The position numbers were made by a program, and so were the translations under genes. The notes under the pieces were generated by a model. It had not been told where the DNA came from. It saw only the letters and a program-made list of their open reading frames with translations, and made no database searches. From Thalassococcus sp. S3 (GTDB lineage: Bacteria > Pseudomonadota > Alphaproteobacteria > Rhodobacterales > Rhodobacteraceae), in the NCBI RefSeq assembly GCF_004216475.1, contig NZ_CP022303.1, positions 1,302,001 to 1,366,000 on the forward strand: a DNA stretch of 64,000 nt, read 5' to 3'. Each line of letters begins with the position of its first letter. Position 1 is the stretch's first letter. Shown piece after piece: positions 19,820 to 29,401 of this stretch.

Positions 19820-22141
19820 TCAGGCCCGTGCCCGCTTGCGCTGCGGGTCTATGAAGGGGATTGAGGTGACCGTGGCCGAGAGGCGTTTCATTCGCCCGTC
19901 CATCTGGCCGATGTCAAGGATCATGCCATCCGTGGCGTGCTCGACGCTCAGCCGCGCCATGGCGATGGCCCGTTCAAGGCTGGGGGAGCGGGTGGCCGAC
20001 GTAACGATGCCGACTTCACGCTCTCCGGCAAGGACGGGGGAGCCGTGGGCTGGGACGTCGTCACACTCCAGAAGCAGTCCCTTGAGGACGCGGCGCGGGT
20101 CGCGGGCGTTGCGGGTCAGGGCGTCCTTGCCGGTGAAGTCGGACTTGTTCAGATCGACGGCGAAGCCAAGCCCGGCCTCGAACGCGTCGATGCCGGGGGC
20201 GAATTCCGCGTGGGACGCGGCAAGGCCGGCTTCTATGCGGATCGTTTCAAGAGCGGCGGAGCCCATGGGCTTGATGCCGTAAGGCTGACCCGCCTCCATC
20301 AGCGCATCCCAGAGCGGCACAGCGTCGGATGCGGCGCAGAAGAGCTCATAGCCCAGCTCGCCGGTATAGCCGGAGCGGGAGAGCATGAAGGGCAGACCCT
20401 CGCGGTCCTTCAGCCGGGCCATGGTGACGCCGAACCAGCGTATATCGTCCAGAGCGGGCACATGCGGCTGGGTGAAGACGATCTCACGCAACAGATCGCG
20501 GGAATTCGGGCCTTGCAGGGCGAGGTTCGGGAGCGCGCTGCGCATCGCCTTGATGCGCACCTGCAGCCCGTGTTCGGTGGCCAGCGCATCCAAAGCGCGC
20601 CCGCTTTCCTCGGACCCGCAGCACCAGCGGAAAAGGCCCTCGCCTAGCCTGAAGAGCGTGCCGTCGTCGATCACGGTGCCCTGGGCGTCGCACATCAGTG
20701 CGTAGGTGCCACGCCAGACCGAGAGTTTGGAGATGTCTCGGGTCATCGCCAGTTGCAAAAGACGCTCGGCATCGGGGCCGACCACGTCGAATTTGCGCAG
20801 ACCGCTCATGTCCTGAAGGGTCACGGCGTTGCGACAAGCCCAATATTCGCCGAGCGTTCCGGTGGAGGGGAACGAGACCGGCGTCCAGAGATCGCGCGCA
20901 GGGGCGAATTGCTGGGTGAGGTGGCTGAGGCGCGGATGGAACGCGGATTCCTGGCTGATCGACACGGGCGCGTCTTCCTTTTCGCGGTAAGCCACGGCGC
21001 GGCGGATAGGCGCGTCGGGCCGGTAGATGCGGACATGCACATCCGTGGGGTTCCAGCCATTGATCGGGTCAATGTCGTCGGGGCAGGCGGTGGAGACGCA
21101 GACGAGGTCGTCCATCGCTTTCAGGGCCACGTAATCGCCGGCACGGGACCAGCTTTCCTCGGACTGGATACGGTTGTCGGTGCGGTCGATCCACGAGTTG
21201 AAGAAGAAGTTGATGGCGGGCCACGCCACACGGCGCTGCACGCCGTAAGGGGCCATCGCGTCGGAGATGTTGTCGGAGCAGTTCACGTGGCCGGGAAAGC
21301 CACGCTCCTCGTAACCGCGCGCGGTACAGGCCAGCGCGAAGGTGTCGTGCCGGCCCACCGTGTCCTGCATGAGGTTCAGAAGCGGGCGCATGTCGGCGTC
21401 GAGGAATTTGTCGAAGAGACCCGGCGTCGGATAGGCGCCGCCCACGACAGAGCGGGTGACGGTGCTGTCGATCATCTGCTCAAGGCCCTGATCGAGGCCC
21501 TGAGCGCGGAACGCCATGAAGTCTGAGCATTGCTGGCCTTCGACGTCGATGATCTGGACGATCTCGCCCTTTTTGAGCGCATAAGCCTGCGCGGTGGCGC
21601 GGGAGACGGTGAATTCGTCGCGCACCTCTCCCAAAGGCGGCGGCAGGAGGGCGGCGCTGTTGGTGGCCGGCTGGCGGCTGAGGCGCAGGGGGCCGGGGGC
21701 CGCGCAGTGCACAAGCTGGCGCGCGGGCACGTCGCGGATGGCCCAGAGGGTGCAGGCCGCGTCCGTTTTGACCACCGCGATCTCGCCGTCCCCGCGCAGC
21801 TTTGCGCGCGCCGGGGAGGCGGTTGCGCCTTGCGCGTTCAGCCAGCCTGTCAGCTCCACGCTGTCGTAGTCATCGGCGCCAAGGCCCGCATCGGCTGTCA
21901 GGCCGAGAGCGCCCAGCATGTCGTGTCCGCGCGCGTCGAAAGCCATGAGCGAGAGCCAGTCTTCGTCGGTCAGGCCGGTGACGGAGAGAAGATCTCCGGG
22001 CTTCATATCGATCCGTCGGCTTTGGCGCGGGGCGAGGTCCCAGGTCTGGGTGAGGGGCGTTTGCGTGAAGCCGGGGAAGGCGCGGCCCGGCGCGGCGGGG
22101 CCTGCATTGGCAAAGGACCGAATGAGCGGTGCGGTGAGCAT
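19820..22141 (-). CDS. DUF1989 / GcvT aminomethyltransferase fusion protein
   Basis: A 773-residue fusion. Residues about 180-380 are a DUF1989 domain (KKGEIVQIIDVEGQQCSDFMAF, then GRHDTFALAC and GHVNCSDNISDAM), related to urea-carboxylase-associated proteins, some of which act as carboxyguanidine deiminase subunits. Residues about 45-155 look like a degenerate second copy (KPGDLLSVTGL followed by LMAFDARG). From about 410 to the end is a folate-binding GcvT/YgfZ-type module (TLQDMSGLRKFDVVGPDAERLL, then SRSGYTGELGYELF), the kind that moves a methyl or methylene group to tetrahydrofolate. It heads the transporter operon, so it probably processes the imported compound. The ATG at 22141 lies past the operators; 22177 would fall inside them. 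Confidence 0.82.
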   Translation of the reverse strand: MLTAPLIRSFANAGPAAPGRAFPGFTQTPLTQTWDLAPRQSRRIDMKPGDLLSVTGLTDEDWLSLMAFDARGHDMLGALGLTADAGLGADDYDSVELTGWLNAQGATASPARAKLRGDGEIAVVKTDAACTLWAIRDVPARQLVHCAAPGPLRLSRQPATNSAALLPPPLGEVRDEFTVSRATAQAYALKKGEIVQIIDVEGQQCSDFMAFRAQGLDQGLEQMIDSTVTRSVVGGAYPTPGLFDKFLDADMRPLLNLMQDTVGRHDTFALACTARGYEERGFPGHVNCSDNISDAMAPYGVQRRVAWPAINFFFNSWIDRTDNRIQSEESWSRAGDYVALKAMDDLVCVSTACPDDIDPINGWNPTDVHVRIYRPDAPIRRAVAYREKEDAPVSISQESAFHPRLSHLTQQFAPARDLWTPVSFPSTGTLGEYWACRNAVTLQDMSGLRKFDVVGPDAERLLQLAMTRDISKLSVWRGTYALMCDAQGTVIDDGTLFRLGEGLFRWCCGSEESGRALDALATEHGLQVRIKAMRSALPNLALQGPNSRDLLREIVFTQPHVPALDDIRWFGVTMARLKDREGLPFMLSRSGYTGELGYELFCAASDAVPLWDALMEAGQPYGIKPMGSAALETIRIEAGLAASHAEFAPGIDAFEAGLGFAVDLNKSDFTGKDALTRNARDPRRVLKGLLLECDDVPAHGSPVLAGEREVGIVTSATRSPSLERAIAMARLSVEHATDGMILDIGQMDGRMKRLSATVTSIPFIDPQRKRARA

Positions 22142-22160
22142 AGCTGTGCTCTGATTCCCG

Positions 22161-22178
22161 TTTGAAACTAGTACCAAA
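22161..22178. promoter_or_regulatory. Imperfect CTAG-centred palindrome, candidate LacI operator 1
   Basis: TTTGAAACTAGTACCAAA is a palindrome with two mismatched pairs. Its centre is 22 bp (two helical turns) from that of the perfect palindrome at 22183-22200, so two regulator dimers could bind on the same DNA face. It lies 20 bases upstream of the fusion gene start. Confidence 0.5.
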
Positions 22179-22182
22179 GCCT

Positions 22183-22200
22183 TGTGTAACTAGTTACACA
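22183..22200. promoter_or_regulatory. Perfect 18-bp palindrome, candidate LacI operator 2
   Basis: TGTGTAACTAGTTACACA is its own reverse complement. It lies in the gap between the divergent DUF1989-GcvT gene and the LacI-family gene. LacI-family proteins bind palindromes of about this size, so this is the likely operator, controlling the operon and possibly the regulator itself (inference). Confidence 0.72.
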
Positions 22201-22254
22201 TGTCAACAACGATGATTGCTTTGTGACGAAATGCGGACCTGATAGAACCGGAAC

Positions 22255-23250
22255 ATGTTAAAAAAGAAGCGTGCGAACCTGAGAGATGTGGCCCGGATGT
22301 CGGGCGTATCCGTGGCGACGGTGTCACGGGTGCTGAACGCGCCCAAGGCGGTGTCGGAGCCGACGCGCGAGCGGGTACAGGCTGCGATGACGGAGTTGAA
22401 ATTCATGCCGTCGGCCGCCGCACGGGCGATCAATAGCGGGCGCTCGCGCATGGTGGGGGCGCTGGTGCCCACGCTGGACCACGCGATTTTCGCGCGCTTT
22501 CTGGAGGCGTTGGAACAGCGGCTTGCGGAACTGGGGCAGTCGCTGGTGGTCTCGACCACCGGCGGCGATCCGGAGGTGGAAGCAGCCAAGGCCCGCGAAT
22601 TGCTGGATGTCGGCGCCGAAGGGCTGATCGTATCGGGGATCAGCCAGAGCGGGGCGTTTTTGGAGCGGATGGAGGCGACGGATGTACCGGTCGTGGCAAC
22701 GTCGTACTTCGCACCCGGGCACCTCTTTCCAACGGTGGGTTATGACAACCGGGCGGTGGCGCGGACGGCGCTGGCGCATCTGACGGGGCTGGGCCACCGG
22801 GAGATTGCGGTGGTGCATGGGCCTGTCGCGCGGAATGACCGGACGGCGGAACGGTTGGCCGCGCTTCGGGAAAGCCAAGCAAGGCTGCGGTTCTCCGAGG
22901 CGCGGTTGGGCGTGTCCGGCGGGACTGGAGCCGTGGAGGAGATTTTGCGCGCCCGGGACGGTGTCAGCGCGATCCTGTGCCTGTCGGATGTGCAGGCGCT
23001 GGGTGCGATGTTCGAATTGAGCCGTCAGGGGCTGGCGGTCCCGGACGATATCTCGCTGATGGGGATCGACGATCTGCCCTGGTCGCGTCTGAGTGCGCCG
23101 GGCCTGTCAACGGTAAGACTGCCGGTGCAGGAGATGGGCGCCCGCGCGGCAGAGGCGCTGAACGGCTGGATCGAGAGCCATGAGCGACCCGGCGCGCTGG
23201 AACTCAAGGCTGAACTGATCGTGAGGGGCTCGACCGCGCGGTTCAAATAA
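22255..23250 (+). CDS. LacI-family transcriptional regulator
   Basis: A 331-residue regulator. The N-terminal helix-turn-helix is standard (LRDVARMSGVSVATVSRVLN, hinge helix near residue 55), followed by a periplasmic-binding-protein-like effector domain (GLIVSGISQSGAFLE, GLGHREIAVVHGP, ISLMGIDDLPWSRL). It is divergent from the DUF1989-GcvT/proXVW operon and separated from it by the two palindromes, so it most likely represses that operon until the transported compound or a product binds. LacI members usually sense sugars or nucleosides; here the neighbours suggest a nitrogenous ligand, which would be atypical. Confidence 0.9.
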   Translation: MLKKKRANLRDVARMSGVSVATVSRVLNAPKAVSEPTRERVQAAMTELKFMPSAAARAINSGRSRMVGALVPTLDHAIFARFLEALEQRLAELGQSLVVSTTGGDPEVEAAKARELLDVGAEGLIVSGISQSGAFLERMEATDVPVVATSYFAPGHLFPTVGYDNRAVARTALAHLTGLGHREIAVVHGPVARNDRTAERLAALRESQARLRFSEARLGVSGGTGAVEEILRARDGVSAILCLSDVQALGAMFELSRQGLAVPDDISLMGIDDLPWSRLSAPGLSTVRLPVQEMGARAAEALNGWIESHERPGALELKAELIVRGSTARFK

Positions 23251-23253
23251 AAA

Positions 23254-23271
23254 CGGCGCCCGCAGGCGCCG
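23254..23271 (-). terminator. Terminator between lacI-type gene and ppaC
   Basis: A perfect 7-bp stem (CGGCGCC at 23254-23260, GGCGCCG at 23265-23271) with a CGCA loop. On the minus strand it is followed by GTTTTTATTT, so it serves ppaC best; on the plus strand the following CTTT is weak but it may act in both directions. Confidence 0.8.
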
Positions 23272-23292
23272 CTTTGATCTCTGATCCGATGC

Positions 23293-24213
23293 TCAGACCT
23301 TGAGGTTCGGGATGATCTGTTTCTTCCGGCTGACCACACCTGGCAGGACCACGCTGTCGCTCGTCGCCTCGGCGTCGAAGGATTTCGCCGCGACGGTTTT
23401 GACCAGATCATTGGGCACCAGCAGGGTCGATTCCTCGTTGAGGATGTCGACCACGAAAAGCAGCACCTGATCGACGCCATCTTCGGAGGCGACGGTGGTC
23501 ATCGTCTCCATCAGGCTGGCCTTGCGGTCGAGCACCGTGGCGGGAGAGGTCGTCTCAAGCACGGAGACGCGGAATTTGGTGCCGTCGACCTCGTATTCCT
23601 TGGAATCCATCCGCAGAAGCTCCGCATCCGAGAAGGCGGAGACGTCGGATTTCGCGGCGAACATCTCGGCGGCGTAGGCGGGGATGTCGATGTCCAGATC
23701 CTTGGCCAGTGCCCAGGCGATGGCCTTGTCTTCCTGCGTCGTGGTCGGCGAGCGGAATTCGAGCGTGTCGCTGAGGATGCAGGACAACATCGCGCCTTTG
23801 ATGCCGGTGGGCATCTGGGCCATGTCATCGCCAATCATCTTGTACATGATGGTCGCGGTGCAGGCGAGCGGCTGGATATTGATCTCGATCGGGCCTTTGG
23901 TTTCCAGCCCGCCGACCAGCTTGTGATGGTCGATGATGCCCTGGATGTCGGCGTCGTTGATGCCCTCGGGCAGTTCGGCGGGGTTGTTGGTGTCCACGAT
24001 CACAACCGGAGTGTCCGCAGCCAGATCGCCCAGCATATCGGGCTTGTCGAGGTTCCAGCGGTCCAGCATGAACGCCGCTTCGGTGTTGGGTTCGCCCAGC
24101 AGGGCCGGCTTGGCGTCCTGGCCTTTGATCTGCGTGAGGTACCAGGCCCAGATGATCGGGGAGCCGGTGGAATCGGTGTCGGGCGATTTGTGGCCAAAAA
24201 CGTGGATGGTCAT
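23293..24213 (-). CDS. ppaC: Manganese-dependent inorganic pyrophosphatase (family II)
   Basis: Hydrolyses pyrophosphate to phosphate and drives biosynthetic reactions. The 306-residue DHH-family protein has FGHKSPDTDS at the N-terminus, the metal aspartate in VVIVDTNN, the DHH motif GIIDHHK near residue 97, and the C-terminal DHHA2 domain with the basic SRKKQ motif near the end (binding phosphate). The start at 24213 (MTIHVFGHKSPDTD) matches the family. Family II enzymes are less common than family I in alphaproteobacteria but frequent in Rhodobacterales. Confidence 0.95.
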   Translation of the reverse strand: MTIHVFGHKSPDTDSTGSPIIWAWYLTQIKGQDAKPALLGEPNTEAAFMLDRWNLDKPDMLGDLAADTPVVIVDTNNPAELPEGINDADIQGIIDHHKLVGGLETKGPIEINIQPLACTATIMYKMIGDDMAQMPTGIKGAMLSCILSDTLEFRSPTTTQEDKAIAWALAKDLDIDIPAYAAEMFAAKSDVSAFSDAELLRMDSKEYEVDGTKFRVSVLETTSPATVLDRKASLMETMTTVASEDGVDQVLLFVVDILNEESTLLVPNDLVKTVAAKSFDAEATSDSVVLPGVVSRKKQIIPNLKV

Positions 24214-24301
24214 GCGAAATGGTCCTGTTCCAGGGTCGAATTTGGCCGCGTTATAGGTACGGCGCGCGCGGATGTCACGGGCCGGTGCCTGCGACCCTTG
24301 G

Positions 24302-25303
24302 TCAGTCCGCAGCGACCGGTCCAAATGGCGCGCGGGTGAGCACATAGCCCTGTTTTTCAAGCAGACGGGGAAGGCCCGTTTCACCCACGAAATGCAGCGC
24401 GCCCACGGAAATTGTGATGGTCGGCGCGTCGACCTTGGCGATCTCGTCCATCCAGGCCAGGTTGCGGCGGGTCATCAGCGCCTCCTCCATCTCGGCAAAA
24501 ATCGCGTCGATCTCGGCATCGGGCAGATCTGTGGTGCGCTGGGTGAGGATGCGTGACATCTCCCAGGCCTGCGCGGGCTCTTCATCGAAATAGGTGCCGG
24601 TGATGGTGGCAAACTGATCCTCGGCCAGTTCGGCGCCAGCGAGGGAGGTGAGCAGAAATTCGATCTGTTCCTCTTGCGGTGTCTCACGAAAAAGCTGGAA
24701 GAGCGTGTCATATGGCTCCAGCGCCTGCATCGGGATGCCAGCGTCTTCGGCCACGGCCATGAGGCGCTTGTCCAGGCCCAAAGGGGCCTCGCTCTGCATG
24801 CGGGCGCAGGCGGGAATGCCCAGAAGGACGGACAGCATCCAGGGCTGCGTTTTCGAGACCAGAACGCCGGGCATGCCAAGATCGGCCATCACCGTACGAA
24901 GGCGGGTCCAGTCTTCTTCGGACATCAGCTCTGGCAGGGTCGGTCCGGAGGTGATGAACATCAGTTCAGGGCGGGCGGCGATGGCGGCCTGCAGCTTTTG
25001 TTCTTCCTCAGCGGTCATTTCGAGCAGCAAAAGGTCAGAGCCCCGAACGATGTTTGCCAGCGGAGGGACCACATCCGGCCAGCGCGGATCGTTCAGATGC
25101 ATGGTGCCGATCAGGTGGATCGTCTGATCGCCCCGCCGTGCGGTCCAGTGATTCCCCTCAGCATAGGGCGTTGCGGCAACGGCGGTGTCGAGAGCGGCCC
25201 GTTCTGACGGGCTGAGCGTGGTGCGCAGATCCGTCCCCGCGCAAGCGGCGAAGGCTGCGACAGGGAGCAGCACGAAGGCGAGAGCAAGCATGAGATGGCG
25301 CAT
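24302..25303 (-). CDS. TraB/GumN family protein, exported
   Basis: A 333-residue member of the TraB/PrgY/GumN (Tiki-like) family. A signal peptide (MRHLMLALAFVLLPVAAFAAC) ends in a cysteine, so it could be a lipoprotein. The two family motifs are present: GTMHLND near residue 65 and VGALHFVGETGL near residue 307; their histidines and a conserved glutamate may make a metalloprotease site as in Tiki. The bacterial role is unknown. It is divergent from the GNAT gene. Confidence 0.85.
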   Translation of the reverse strand: MRHLMLALAFVLLPVAAFAACAGTDLRTTLSPSERAALDTAVAATPYAEGNHWTARRGDQTIHLIGTMHLNDPRWPDVVPPLANIVRGSDLLLLEMTAEEEQKLQAAIAARPELMFITSGPTLPELMSEEDWTRLRTVMADLGMPGVLVSKTQPWMLSVLLGIPACARMQSEAPLGLDKRLMAVAEDAGIPMQALEPYDTLFQLFRETPQEEQIEFLLTSLAGAELAEDQFATITGTYFDEEPAQAWEMSRILTQRTTDLPDAEIDAIFAEMEEALMTRRNLAWMDEIAKVDAPTITISVGALHFVGETGLPRLLEKQGYVLTRAPFGPVAAD

Positions 25304-25396
25304 ACCGGCAGGCTAGGGGCTGCGTGTCAGCGACACAAGCGGGGGTTTGACGCAGACGGGGCGTGGCGGCACTCTTGCCTTTTGAGGAGGTGTGTC

Positions 25397-25873
25397 ATGG
25401 GCGGGATCATAAGGCTGGCGAAGGTCGGAGAAGCGGAGGCACTGACTGATCTGTCACTCAGGTCGAAACGATCGAACGGATATGACCACGCTTTTATGGA
25501 AGCCTGCCGGGACGAACTGACCGTGCGCCCGGAAGATCTGGCAGACGGTACATACTGGGTGATCGAAGACGAGGACCTTGCGGCCTGTGCCTGCCTGCAG
25601 ATCGACAGGGCGTCCGGATCGGGTGAGGTGCACAGCTTTTTTGTTGATCCAGACCGAAAGGGGCAGGGGATCGGCAAAGCGCTCTGGGCGCATCTGGTTA
25701 GAGAGGCGCGTCAGCACGATCTGAACGGGCTAGTTCTGGATGCGGATCCGCATGCGGTGGGCTTTTATCAGGCAATGGGGTGTGTGGAGGCCGGTCTAAC
25801 CCCCTCGGGGTCTATTCCCGGGCGGATGTTGCCGCGCATGCACCTGGACCTCGGCGCCCACGTGCTGGAATAG
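25397..25873 (+). CDS. GNAT-family N-acetyltransferase
   Basis: A 158-residue single-domain acetyltransferase. Motif A, the acetyl-CoA pyrophosphate loop, is seen in VHSFFVDPDRKGQGIGKALWAHLV near residue 85; the C-terminal ADPHAVGFYQAMGCVEAG is motif B. The start at 25397 has a GAGGAGG site. The acceptor substrate is unknown. It is followed after 33 bases by the DUF2161 gene on the same strand. Confidence 0.88.
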   Translation: MGGIIRLAKVGEAEALTDLSLRSKRSNGYDHAFMEACRDELTVRPEDLADGTYWVIEDEDLAACACLQIDRASGSGEVHSFFVDPDRKGQGIGKALWAHLVREARQHDLNGLVLDADPHAVGFYQAMGCVEAGLTPSGSIPGRMLPRMHLDLGAHVLE

Positions 25874-25906
25874 ACTTTTGGCCCCGGCGGGCCTAGGCCG
25901 GTATCT

Positions 25907-26602
25907 ATGGAGCGCGAGAGTGATCTTTATCCGCCAATAAAGGCCCTGCTGGACCGGCAGGGATATGTCGTGAAGGGCGAGGTGGGCGCCGCCGATATCG
26001 TGGCGCAGCGCGAAGGCGACGCGCTGGTGATCGTAGAGCTCAAACTACGCTTTGCCCTTGCGCTGTTTCACCAGGCGGTCGCGCGGCTCGCGGTGACCGA
26101 TCACGTCTATGTTGCTGTCGCGCGGCCGAAGGGGCGCACGGCACGGCGGGCGTTGAAAGACAACCTGGCCCTTTGCCGCCGGTTGGGCTTGGGCCTGATG
26201 ACCGTCAGGGACGATGGCCGCGTGGAGGTGCATTGCGATCCCGGACCCTACGCGCCACGCAAGTCCAAGAAACGTCAGGCACGGCTGCTGCGTGAGTTTG
26301 ACCGGATGCAGGGAGATCCGAATGCCGGCGGGGCCACGCGGCACGGGATCGTCACGGCCTACCGGCAGGATGCGCTCCGCTGTGCCGCGCATCTGGCCGA
26401 GACGGGTCCGTGCAAGGGCGCCGCGGTCGCGCGTGCGACGGGCGTGGCGCGTGCGACCCGATTGATGGCGGACAATCATTATGGATGGTTCGAGCGGGTC
26501 GAAAAAGGCACTTATGCGCTGACAGATGAGGGATCCGCCGGGCTGGTGCATTGGGCCTATAGCTGGGAGCGTCACGATCCAGGGCGGTCAAGCGGGTCGT
26601 AG
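25907..26602 (+). CDS. DUF2161 domain protein (PD-(D/E)XK nuclease-like fold)
   Basis: A 231-residue protein of the DUF2161 family, which members call putative phosphodiesterase. The N-terminal part has a nuclease-like core: GEVGAADIVAQREGDALVIVELKLRF, with D and ExK spaced as in PD-(D/E)XK enzymes. The C-terminal part (from about residue 165) looks like a winged helix: CKGAAVARATGVARATRLMADNHYGWFERVEKGTYALTDEG. Role unknown; such a combination would fit a DNA-acting protein. Its 3' end overlaps the converging gene by 31 bases. Confidence 0.78.
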   Translation: MERESDLYPPIKALLDRQGYVVKGEVGAADIVAQREGDALVIVELKLRFALALFHQAVARLAVTDHVYVAVARPKGRTARRALKDNLALCRRLGLGLMTVRDDGRVEVHCDPGPYAPRKSKKRQARLLREFDRMQGDPNAGGATRHGIVTAYRQDALRCAAHLAETGPCKGAAVARATGVARATRLMADNHYGWFERVEKGTYALTDEGSAGLVHWAYSWERHDPGRSSGS

Positions 26603-26961
26603 CTGCGCAGCCAATGGGTCATCTGCCACCGGATAAGGTAATCCCGGCTCATACTGTGATAGCGAACACCGGCCATTTCCGCCGCGGCGCGAATGCGCGT
26701 CTCATAGGGCCCGACCCGACCATCGGTGTCGATCAGCAGAACCTGAGGGTGCTTACCCGTCAGATGCGCCGCGAAAAGCGCTTGTTGAACACTGTCGAGG
26801 GAGGAGCGCCTGTCGAGCCCGACCTCGATCACGTGGCTTGCGGTTTCGCAATCGACGCGCACGCGGTGCAGATCGTAGCCGACCGAATAGCCGTGGCTCC
26901 GTTCTGTTTCTCCGCCGGCAATCAGCGTACAAAAGATCGCCGCCAGGGCAATCTCACCCAT
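26572..26961 (-). CDS. Conserved-looking hypothetical protein with short signal-like N-terminus
   Basis: A 129-residue protein I do not recognise by name. It starts with a hydrophobic stretch (MGEIALAAIFCTLIAGG) that could be a short signal peptide, followed by a compact alpha/beta pattern (HRVRVDCETASHVIEVGLDRRSSLDSVQQALFAAHL, then VLLIDTDGRVGPYETRIRAAAEMAGV), in which LDRRSSLDSVQQ and HPQVLLIDTDG resemble a nuclease-like core. It overlaps the 3' end of DUF2161 by 31 bases tail to tail. Upstream is GTTAAC-CCGT-GTTAAC, close to but not matching the CtrA TTAA-N7-TTAA spacing. Confidence 0.6.
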   Translation of the reverse strand: MGEIALAAIFCTLIAGGETERSHGYSVGYDLHRVRVDCETASHVIEVGLDRRSSLDSVQQALFAAHLTGKHPQVLLIDTDGRVGPYETRIRAAAEMAGVRYHSMSRDYLIRWQMTHWLRSYDPLDRPGS

Positions 26962-27097
26962 TTCCTCACCTCAACCCGTTAACCCGTGTTAACGAATAGC
27001 AGATGGCTGCGGGTGACGCGAACGGACATTTCCAGCATCGGTTAAGACGCTGCGCTGCCACAGGTTTCGGTTTGCGAGAATTTCACACAAAGGCCCG

Positions 27098-27126
27098 TTG
27101 ACTCGCCTGGCCTGGTTTCTTAAGTC
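27098..27126 (+). promoter_or_regulatory. Candidate groESL promoter
   Basis: TTGACT at 27098-27103 is a good -35; with a 17-base spacer the -10 would be the poor TAAGTC at 27121-27126. Transcription would start near the left arm of the CIRCE element, the expected geometry for HrcA repression. Confidence 0.5.
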
Positions 27127-27133
27127 AGCGCCG

Positions 27134-27160
27134 TTAGCACTCGACAGATATGAGTGCTAA
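27134..27160. promoter_or_regulatory. CIRCE element (HrcA operator)
   Basis: TTAGCACTC-N9-GAGTGCTAA, a perfect match to the CIRCE consensus. HrcA binds it and represses groESL until heat shock. It lies 58 bases upstream of the groES start, in the leader. Confidence 0.97.
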
Positions 27161-27218
27161 CGGCCCCGCGGGTTGCGGGGTCAAGGGAGAAAACTTTGAG
27201 CCTCAAGGAGCTGCAAAG

Positions 27219-27506
27219 ATGGCATTGAAACCGCTTCATGACCGGGTGCTGGTGCGCCGCGTGGAAAGCGACGAGAAAACCGCAGGCGGACTGATCATCC
27301 CCGACAGCGCGAAAGAAAAGCCGAGCGAGGGCGAAGTCGTCGCCATCGGTGAAGGCGCGCGCAAGGACAGCGGTGAGCTGATTCCGATGGCCGTGAAGGC
27401 CGGCGACAAGATCCTGTTCGGCAAGTGGTCCGGCACCGAGGTCAGCCTCGATGGCGAAGAGCTGCTGATGATGAAGGAAAGCGACATCATGGGGATCATC
27501 GAGTAA
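27219..27506 (+). CDS. groES: Co-chaperonin GroES
   Basis: The lid of the chaperonin chamber, 95 residues. The N-terminal [21 protein letters not shown], the mobile loop [15 protein letters not shown] and the C-terminal [15 protein letters not shown] are all family hallmarks. The ATG at 27219 has AAGGAG at 27205-27210; the frame is open upstream through the CIRCE element but homologues start here. Followed after 77 bases by groEL. Confidence 0.97.
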   Translation: MALKPLHDRVLVRRVESDEKTAGGLIIPDSAKEKPSEGEVVAIGEGARKDSGELIPMAVKAGDKILFGKWSGTEVSLDGEELLMMKESDIMGIIE

Positions 27507-27535
27507 GCGATCCGGCTGCTCGGGCGGTGGGGTGA

Positions 27536-29230
<1,695 letters not shown>

Positions 29231-29272
29231 GCCAGCTTTCGCTTAGCGAAAGTGACATTGTCGAACGGTTTG

Positions 29273-29300
29273 AGAGGTCGCCCCCGGGCGGCCTCTTTTC
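29273..29300 (+). terminator. Terminator of groESL
   Basis: A 10-bp stem (AGAGGTCGCC at 29273-29282 with GGCGGCCTCT at 29287-29296, one G-T pair) with a CCCG loop, followed by TTTTCC. A smaller hairpin, CTTTCGC-TTA-GCGAAAG at 29236-29252, lies just after the groEL stop codon. Confidence 0.88.
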
Positions 29301-29372
29301 CGTTTGACGTCAACATAGGGGTGGAGAGGTTTGTTTGGGGGCCTTGCCCCCGTCCCTGTGGGACTCCCCCAG

Positions 29373-29393
29373 GATATTTTTGACCCAAAGAAG
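29373..29393 (+). repeat. Short dispersed repeat, copy 1
   Basis: The sequence GATATTTTTGACCCAAAGAAG is a diverged copy of a 20-nt element (GTATTTTTRTCGAGAAGAAG) also found at 32784 and 45613, all on the plus strand after the end of a gene. It ends just before the ribosome binding site of the next gene. Confidence 0.45.
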
Positions 29394-29401
29394 GAGGGGA
29401 T

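Noticed and set aside
26976..26994. Possible CtrA box (GTTAAC-CCGT-GTTAAC)
   Set aside because: The spacing between TTAA halves is six bases, whereas the CtrA site needs seven.
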